From the NCBI RefSeq assembly GCF_031348265.1, contig NZ_CP133771.1, positions 8,618,001 to 8,682,000 on the forward strand: a stretch of DNA of 64,000 nt, given 5' to 3'. Shown piece by piece: positions 59,072-64,000 of this stretch. The notes under the pieces were generated by a model, which was not told the DNA's origin, did not search any database, and saw nothing but the letters and a program-made list of their open reading frames with translations. Origin of the DNA: Streptomyces collinus (GTDB taxonomy: Bacteria > Actinomycetota > Actinomycetes > Streptomycetales > Streptomycetaceae). The number at the start of each line of letters is the position of its first letter. The stretch's first letter is position 1. The translations under genes were made by a program, and so were the position numbers.

Positions 59072-59947
59072 GTGACCACTGAAACGACCACCACCGCCTC
59101 CGTGAAGATCCCGGCCCCGGCGACGCCGTACCAGGGGGACATCGCCCGCTACTGGAACAACGAGGCACGGCCGGTCAACCTCCGCCTCGGTGACGTGGAC
59201 GGGCTCTACCACCACCACTACGGCATCGGCGAAGTGGACCATGCCGCGCTCGGCGACCCGGGCCACAGCGAGTACGAGAAGAAGCTCATCGCGGAGCTGC
59301 ACCGACTGGAGTCGGCCCAGGCAGAGGTCCTCCTGGACCACCTCGGCCCCGTCGGGCCCGACGACACACTCGTCGACGCCGGCTGCGGGCGCGGCGGCTC
59401 CATGGTCATGGCCCACCGCCGCTTCGGTTGCAAGGTAGAGGGCGTCACCCTCTCCGCGACCCAGGCCGACTTCGGCAACAGGCGGGCACGGGAACTGCGG
59501 ATCGAGGACCACGTCCGCTCCCGGGTGTGCAACATGCTCGACACCCCCTTCGAAAAGGGCAGCATCGCCGCTTCGTGGAACAACGAGTCGAGCATGTACG
59601 TCGACCTCGACGACCTGTTCGCCGAGCACTCCCGCTTCCTGCGAGTGGGCGGCCGCTACGTGACGATCACCGGCTGCTGGAACCCCCGCTACGGCCAGCC
59701 GTCGAAGTGGGTCTCCCAGATCAACGCCCACTTCGAGTGCAACATCCACTCCCGCCGCGAATACCTGCGCGCCATGGCCGACAACCGGCTCGTGCCGCAG
59801 ACCATCGTCGACCTCACTCCGGACACCCTGCCCTACTGGGAGTTGCGGGCCACGTCCTCGCTGGTCACCGGGATCGAGAAGGCGTTCATCGAGTCCTACC
59901 GGGACGGCTCCTTCCAGTACGTCCTGATCGCGGCCGACCGCGTCTGA
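59072..59947 (+). CDS. Geranyl diphosphate 2-C-methyltransferase
   Basis: 291 aa from the GTG at 59072. The SAM-binding motif VDAGCGRGGSMVMAHRRFGC and GVTLSATQADFGNRRARELR place it with the cyclopropane-synthase-like methyltransferases. SWNNESSMYVDLDDLF and GRYVTITGCWNPRYG match the GPP methyltransferase group. It adds a methyl group at C-2 of geranyl diphosphate, giving the substrate of the preceding cyclase. It ends the operon and is followed by a hairpin terminator. Confidence 0.94.
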   Translation: MTTETTTTASVKIPAPATPYQGDIARYWNNEARPVNLRLGDVDGLYHHHYGIGEVDHAALGDPGHSEYEKKLIAELHRLESAQAEVLLDHLGPVGPDDTLVDAGCGRGGSMVMAHRRFGCKVEGVTLSATQADFGNRRARELRIEDHVRSRVCNMLDTPFEKGSIAASWNNESSMYVDLDDLFAEHSRFLRVGGRYVTITGCWNPRYGQPSKWVSQINAHFECNIHSRREYLRAMADNRLVPQTIVDLTPDTLPYWELRATSSLVTGIEKAFIESYRDGSFQYVLIAADRV

Positions 59948-59953
59948 CCCGGC

Positions 59954-59997
59954 CTCGCGAAGCCGGGGGTCCTCATCACAGGCCCCGGCTCCGCGAG
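59954..59997 (+). terminator. Terminator of the 2-methylisoborneol operon
   Basis: Stem CTCGCGAAGCCGGGG / CCCCGGCTCCGCGAG with one mismatch and a 14-base loop, just after the methyltransferase stop. Confidence 0.75.
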
Positions 59998-60077
59998 TTG
60001 GATGACGGCGCACGCAACACCCGCAACACATATGAGGATGCGAACGGTGCCGTTCCGTCGACGAGCACCGTGCGAGA

Positions 60078-61619
60078 ATGTCGCCCGTGACCGGATCGTC
60101 TACGTCGCCCGTCGTTGAGAGCACACCCCGTGACGGTCTGGGCCCGCGTGCCGCCGCGATACTGGTGTTCGGGTCCTCGGCGGCGGTCCTGGTGGTCGAG
60201 ATCGTAGCTCTGCGGCTGCTGGCTCCCTACCTCGGCCTGACCCTCGAGACCAGCACGATGGTGATCGGTATCGCGCTCACGGCCATCGCCTTCGGCTCCT
60301 GGCTGGGCGGCCACATCGCGGACCAGGTCGATCCGCGTCGGCTCATCGGTCCCTCGCTGGGGGTGTCCGGAGCGGTGGTGGCGCTCACCCCTGCCGTGCT
60401 GCGCAGCACGGCGGAGTGGGCGCCGGCGGTGCTCCTGGTCATCGCGTCGCTGACCATCCTGGTGCCCGGTGCGCTGCTGTCCGCGGTGACGCCGTTCGTC
60501 ACGAAGTTGCGTCTCACCAGCCTGGCGGAGACCGGTACGGTGGTCGGCCGGCTTTCGGGCATCGGCACGGTGGGCGCCATCGTCGGCACCGTGCTCACCG
60601 GCTTCGTCCTCGTGTCGCGGTTGCCGGTCAGCGGCATCCTGCTCGGGCTCGGAGCGCTGCTGGTGGTCGGCTCGGCGTGGGTCGAGTGGCGAACGCGCGG
60701 GTGGACCGGCACTCCGGCCCTGGCACTCGTCGTCGCGGCCGGCGGCCTCGCCGCCACCGTCGCGCCCGGGGGCTGCGACGTGGAGACCAAGTACCACTGC
60801 GCACGTGTCGTCGCGGACCCCGGCGGGGGCGACGGCCGCACGCTCGTCCTGGACGGCCTGCGGCACTCCTACGTCGACGTCGACGACCCGACCCATCTGA
60901 AGTTCGAGTACGTGCGCGCCGTCGCGTCGGTGGTCGACGCCGGCTTCCCGCAGGGCGAACCACTGGTCGCCCACCACCTGGGCGGTGGCGGACTCACTCT
61001 TCCCCGTTACCTTGCGGCCACGCGCCCCGGAACACGAAGCCTCGTCTCCGAGATCGACGGCGGAGTCGTCCGCATCAACCACGACCGGCTCGGTCTGCGG
61101 TCGGAAGCCGGCATCGACGTACGTGTGGAGGACGGCAGGCTCGGCCTGCGGCGACTCGACACCGACAGCCGTGATCTCGTCGTCGGCGACGCCTTCGGTG
61201 GCGTCAGCGTGCCGTGGCACCTCACCACCGTGGAAGCGATGGCCGATGTCCGGCGGGTGCTCGACGACGGGGGCGTGTACGTGGCCAACCTCATCGATCA
61301 CGGGGGCATGGACTTCGCCCGCGCCGAAGTGGCCACGCTCGGCGAGACCTTCCCGCACGTCGCGCTCCTCGGCGAACCCGCCGACATCGGCCTGGGCCCG
61401 GCCGCCGCGTCCAGGGGCGGCAACCTGGTGGTGCTCGCCTCCGACCGGCCGGTCGACCTCCGGGCGGTCCAGCGAGCGCTCGACGCCCGGCACACCGGCT
61501 GGAAGATCGCCACCGGCGAGGACCTCACCTCCTGGACCGGTGCTGCCCGGCTCCTCACCGACGATCACGCACCCGTGGACCAGCTCCTGCAGCCCTACAG
61601 CGCGCAGAACGGCCGGTGA
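60078..61619 (+). CDS. Membrane protein fused to a spermidine synthase-like domain
   Basis: 513 aa. The first 230 residues contain about seven hydrophobic helices (AAAILVFGSSAAVLVVEIVA, MVIGIALTAIAFGSWLGG, APAVLLVIASLTILVPGALL). The remaining 280 form a Rossmann-like domain related to spermidine synthase: VLDGLRHSYVDVDDPTHLKF, HHLGGGGLTLPRYLAATRPG, VEDGRLGLRRLDTDSRDLVV and VGDAFGGVSVPWHLTTVEA. The acidic residues that bind putrescine are only partly kept, so true spermidine synthesis is doubtful. The fused membrane form is common in actinobacteria and of unclear function. Monocistronic by context. Confidence 0.85.
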   Translation: MSPVTGSSTSPVVESTPRDGLGPRAAAILVFGSSAAVLVVEIVALRLLAPYLGLTLETSTMVIGIALTAIAFGSWLGGHIADQVDPRRLIGPSLGVSGAVVALTPAVLRSTAEWAPAVLLVIASLTILVPGALLSAVTPFVTKLRLTSLAETGTVVGRLSGIGTVGAIVGTVLTGFVLVSRLPVSGILLGLGALLVVGSAWVEWRTRGWTGTPALALVVAAGGLAATVAPGGCDVETKYHCARVVADPGGGDGRTLVLDGLRHSYVDVDDPTHLKFEYVRAVASVVDAGFPQGEPLVAHHLGGGGLTLPRYLAATRPGTRSLVSEIDGGVVRINHDRLGLRSEAGIDVRVEDGRLGLRRLDTDSRDLVVGDAFGGVSVPWHLTTVEAMADVRRVLDDGGVYVANLIDHGGMDFARAEVATLGETFPHVALLGEPADIGLGPAAASRGGNLVVLASDRPVDLRAVQRALDARHTGWKIATGEDLTSWTGAARLLTDDHAPVDQLLQPYSAQNGR

Positions 61620-61656
61620 GCGGGCCAGACCAGGCCCACCGGCGTCTTCGCCGGCC

Positions 61657-63240
61657 TCAGCTTCCCGTGCCCAGGGCTTCGCCCACCAGCCCGCGTACGG
61701 CCTTCAGCGCCTCGGCCCGGTCCGCCGGGACCAGTCCGATGCGCGTGCGGCGGTCGAGCAGGTCGGCTTCGTCCAGGGCGCCCTCGTGGCGTAGCGCCCA
61801 CAGCAGTTCGGCGCCGGTCACGGCATGGCCGGGCACGACGGGCTCGCCCAGCCGCGGGTCCCGATCAGCCAGGGCGTGTACCGCCGGTGCCTCGGTGCCG
61901 TAGCGCTGGACGAGGCGGCGTGGCGCGCGCAGCGCGGCGAGCGTCCGGGGGGCCGCGGCGCCCACCAGCGGGAGCGTGGCCGTGGGGGAGGAGCCGGCGG
62001 ACAGGCCGCGTGCGTCGACCACGGCGTTCACGGCGTCCTCGGCCATCCGGCGATAGGTGGTGAGCTTGCCGCCGACCACACTGACCACGCCGTCCGGTGA
62101 GGTCAGCACCGCGTGCCGGCGGGAGATGTCGGCCGTGCGGGAGGCGGCGCCGGGCTGTCCCGTGGGGGTGGTGTCCAACAGGGGCCGCAGCCCGGCGAAC
62201 GCGCCGACGACGTCGCTGCGCCGGACGGGGACGTCGAGTACCGAGCCGAGGACGTCGAGCAGGAAACCGATGTCCGTCTCCGGCACCTCGGGGACGTCCG
62301 GGACGGGCCCGTCCAGGGGTTCGTCGGTGAGTCCGACGTAGACCCGGCCGTCGTCCTGGGGCAGGACGAGGACGAAACGGTTGGTCTCGCCGGGGATGGG
62401 GATGTGCAGACCGGCGGGCAGCGGGCCGATGTCCTGCGAGCGCAGGACGAGATGGGTGCCGCGGGAGGGCCTGACCCTGATGCCCTCCACGAGGTCACCG
62501 GCCCACACACCGGATGCGTTGATCACCGCCCGGGCTCGGATCTCGCCCTCCTCGCCGGTGAGTTCGTCGCGTACGCGGGCCCCGGACCCGGAGAGTTCCA
62601 GTGCCCGGACACGGGTCAGTACGCGGGCACCCCGTGCGGCGGCGGTACGGGCGAGGGCGGTCACCAGCCGGGCGTCGTCGGTGAGCCTCCCGTCCCAGGA
62701 CAGCAGGCCGCCGCGCAGCTCCGCGGGGCGCAGCGCCGGGGCCAGGTGCCGGGTCTCTACCGGGGAGAGCCGGCGCGGGGCGGGCAGTGTGGCGCGGGCC
62801 GTGCGGGCCGACAGCCGCAGGGCGTCGCCCGCCCGGAATCCGGCCCAGGCGAGAGCGGCCTGGCCGCGCGAGACGAGTCCGGTCAGGGGCAGCACGAACG
62901 GCTGGGCGCGCACCAGGTGGGGTGCCGTCCGCTCCATCAGCACGCCGCGTTCGACCGCGCTCTCGTGCGCGACGTCGAACTGCGCCGAGGCCAGGTAGCG
63001 CAGCCCGCCGTGGATGAGCTTGGAGCTCCAGCGTGATGTGCCGAACGCGAGGTCGTGGGCGTCGACCGCGACGACGTCGAGACCGCGGGCGGCGGCGTCG
63101 AGGGCCGCTCCGGCGCCGGTCGCGCCGAGGCCGACGATCAGCACGTCCACCACGCGGCCGTCGGTCGCCTCGGTCAGGTCGCGGGTGCGCCGCGCGGCGG
63201 ACAGGGAGGCCCCGGCGGCGGGGGTGCCGGTCAGGCTCAT
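61657..63240 (-). CDS. glpD: Glycerol-3-phosphate dehydrogenase, FAD-dependent
   Basis: 527 aa from ATG 63240. FAD loop VDVLIVGLGATGAGAALDAA, then LAFGTSRWSSKLIHGGLRYL, the GlpD signature. INASGVWAGDLVEGIRVRPS, GTHLVLRSQDIGPLPAGLHI and VVSVVGGKLTTYRRMAEDAV complete the DAO fold, and a helical C-terminal domain follows. It oxidises sn-glycerol 3-phosphate to dihydroxyacetone phosphate at the membrane with electrons passed to quinone. It overlaps the upstream TetR gene by 4 bases. Confidence 0.92.
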   Translation of the reverse strand: MSLTGTPAAGASLSAARRTRDLTEATDGRVVDVLIVGLGATGAGAALDAAARGLDVVAVDAHDLAFGTSRWSSKLIHGGLRYLASAQFDVAHESAVERGVLMERTAPHLVRAQPFVLPLTGLVSRGQAALAWAGFRAGDALRLSARTARATLPAPRRLSPVETRHLAPALRPAELRGGLLSWDGRLTDDARLVTALARTAAARGARVLTRVRALELSGSGARVRDELTGEEGEIRARAVINASGVWAGDLVEGIRVRPSRGTHLVLRSQDIGPLPAGLHIPIPGETNRFVLVLPQDDGRVYVGLTDEPLDGPVPDVPEVPETDIGFLLDVLGSVLDVPVRRSDVVGAFAGLRPLLDTTPTGQPGAASRTADISRRHAVLTSPDGVVSVVGGKLTTYRRMAEDAVNAVVDARGLSAGSSPTATLPLVGAAAPRTLAALRAPRRLVQRYGTEAPAVHALADRDPRLGEPVVPGHAVTGAELLWALRHEGALDEADLLDRRTRIGLVPADRAEALKAVRGLVGEALGTGS

Positions 63241-63854
63241 GGGGTGAGGGTCCTCTCCAGAACGGTGCGCAGTTCGGCGAGGAAGGCCGCGCTCGTGAGC
63301 TCGGCGTCGTCCTCGTCGGTCATGGTGCGCAGGGACAGGGCGAAGGACTGGAGGATCAGCAGCACGGTCCTGGCCTGGCGTTCGGCGGGGGCCACCCGCA
63401 CCGAGCCGTCCGCGTGTCCCTCCCGCAGCGCCCCGGCGAGCAGCCCCAGCAGGGCCTCCTGGCTCGCGCCGCGCCGGTCCAGGACGTAGGGCAGGAGCAG
63501 TTCGGGATCGACGTCGACGATCTTCTGGAAGAGCGGGTGGGCGCGGAAGGCCTCCACGCCCGCCACCAGGCCGTCGATCAGCGGCGGGCGCGTGCCCACC
63601 TCGGGCCGGCTCTCGGGCATGGCCCCCGTCGCGACGGCGATCCACTCGCGCGTCATGAGATCACCGACCAGGGAACGGACGTCGGGCCAGCGGCGGTAGA
63701 GCGTCATCCGTGAGACGCCCGCACGGCGGGCCACGTCGGTCATGGTCGTGCGGCGGACACCGACGGCGAGGACGCAGTCCCGGACGGCGTCCAGCACCAC
63801 GTCGTTGTCGGAGGACTTCTGCTGAGCCGAGCTGTTGTGACGGTTAGGCGTCAT
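63237..63854 (-). CDS. TetR-family transcriptional regulator
   Basis: 205 aa. The N-terminal HTH is MTDVARRAGVSRMTLYRRWP. The C-terminal helical ligand domain (LFQKIVDVDPELLLPYVLDR, ARTVLLILQSFALSL) is unspecific. It heads the glpD transcript and faces an FAD-linked oxidase across a 66-base gap that holds a direct repeat, so it probably controls both. Ligand unknown. Confidence 0.9.
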   Translation of the reverse strand: MTPNRHNSSAQQKSSDNDVVLDAVRDCVLAVGVRRTTMTDVARRAGVSRMTLYRRWPDVRSLVGDLMTREWIAVATGAMPESRPEVGTRPPLIDGLVAGVEAFRAHPLFQKIVDVDPELLLPYVLDRRGASQEALLGLLAGALREGHADGSVRVAPAERQARTVLLILQSFALSLRTMTDEDDAELTSAAFLAELRTVLERTLTP

Positions 63855-63855
63855 G

Positions 63856-63869
63856 TGTAACAGTGTAAC
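63856..63869. promoter_or_regulatory. Direct repeat TGTAAC-AG-TGTAAC before the TetR gene
   Basis: Two TGTAAC copies 8 bases apart directly next to the TetR start codon, in the divergent gap. Possibly part of the TetR operator or a promoter element. Confidence 0.4.
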
Positions 63870-63920
63870 GCCCGAGGCCGCTCCAGCGGCAACCCCCGAC
63901 GACCGGTGAGGACGACAGGC

Positions 63921-64000
63921 ATGGACATGCTGTGGAACGGCTGGGGCGACCCGGCCAGGGCGACGCCGCTGCCCGACACCGTCACCGGGCTGCTGCGCGA
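63921..64000 (+). CDS. FAD-linked oxidase (alkyldihydroxyacetonephosphate-synthase-like), 5' end only
   Basis: ATG 63921 starts MDMLWNGWGDPARATPLPDT and runs off the window after about 26 codons. The opening matches actinobacterial FAD-binding oxidases of the AGPS/GlcD type that usually sit beside this TetR-glpD pair. RBS GTGAGGACG upstream. Only the start is visible, so the call rests on the first residues and the neighbours. Confidence 0.6.
   Translation, partial: MDMLWNGWGDPARATPLPDTVTGLLR

Overview
The window is high-GC actinobacterial DNA that reads as Streptomyces. Codon third positions are almost always G or C, GTG and TTG starts with strong GGAGG-type ribosome sites are common, genes overlap by ATGA/GTGA, and the content is typical of the genus: a mycothiol-dependent formaldehyde dehydrogenase, 2-methylisoborneol synthesis and a streptogrisin-like protease. 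I see no rRNA, tRNA, CRISPR array or intact insertion sequence.

Layout. (1) 1-3.3 kb: an aminoglycoside-phosphotransferase-like gene (cut by the left edge), an NmrA-like oxidoreductase with a divergent HxlR regulator, and a MerR regulator. (2) 3.5-11.2 kb: a decayed rhamnoside locus. It has one intact GH78 alpha-L-rhamnosidase, two 5'-truncated and frameshifted GH78 remnants, hydrolase remnants and a LacI regulator that lacks the first helix of its DNA-binding motif. (3) 11.3-16.8 kb: a secreted S1 protease, small proteins, a GntR and an IclR regulator, and a gentisate-dioxygenase-like pseudogene. (4) 16.8-46.7 kb: a very complete choline / glycine betaine / sarcosine catabolic island. (5) 46.8-53.6 kb: a lysine-rich H1-like protein, a two-component system, and several broken genes including a CocE hydrolase split by an inversion. 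(6) 53.6-55.8 kb: an EACC1 plus membrane-anchored caspase pair. (7) 56.2-59.9 kb: a family 2B encapsulin with the 2-methylisoborneol synthase and methyltransferase. (8) 60-64 kb: a membrane spermidine-synthase-like protein, GlpD, TetR and the start of an FAD-linked oxidase.

How the island works. Choline is imported by an ABC system (ATPase, double permease, lipoprotein) and oxidised to glycine betaine by a GMC dehydrogenase and an aldehyde dehydrogenase. Two near-identical Rieske oxygenases, served by a separate Rieske ferredoxin and an FAD reductase, demethylate betaine to dimethylglycine. A DMG oxidase-like enzyme and heterotetrameric sarcosine oxidase (SoxB, a SoxD-SoxA fusion, SoxG) remove the remaining methyl groups. 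GlyA and SdaA then take glycine through serine to pyruvate. FolD and PurU convert the one-carbon units to formate, a molybdopterin formate dehydrogenase would oxidise formate (its reading frame is broken here), and MscR removes free formaldehyde.

The main observation is a shared control element. A palindrome GTTGC-N7-GCAAC, with variants, lies a few bases downstream of TTGAC-type promoters in front of mscR, the ferredoxin, betA, betB, the DMG oxidase, the second Rieske oxygenase, purU and sdaA. It also overlaps the start codons of both paralogous IclR regulators. I infer that it is the operator of an IclR-controlled one-carbon/choline regulon. Other observations are the SoxD-SoxA fusion created by an intergenic repeat, the EACC1-caspase pair, and truncation breakpoints that sit at AACGTT operator palindromes.
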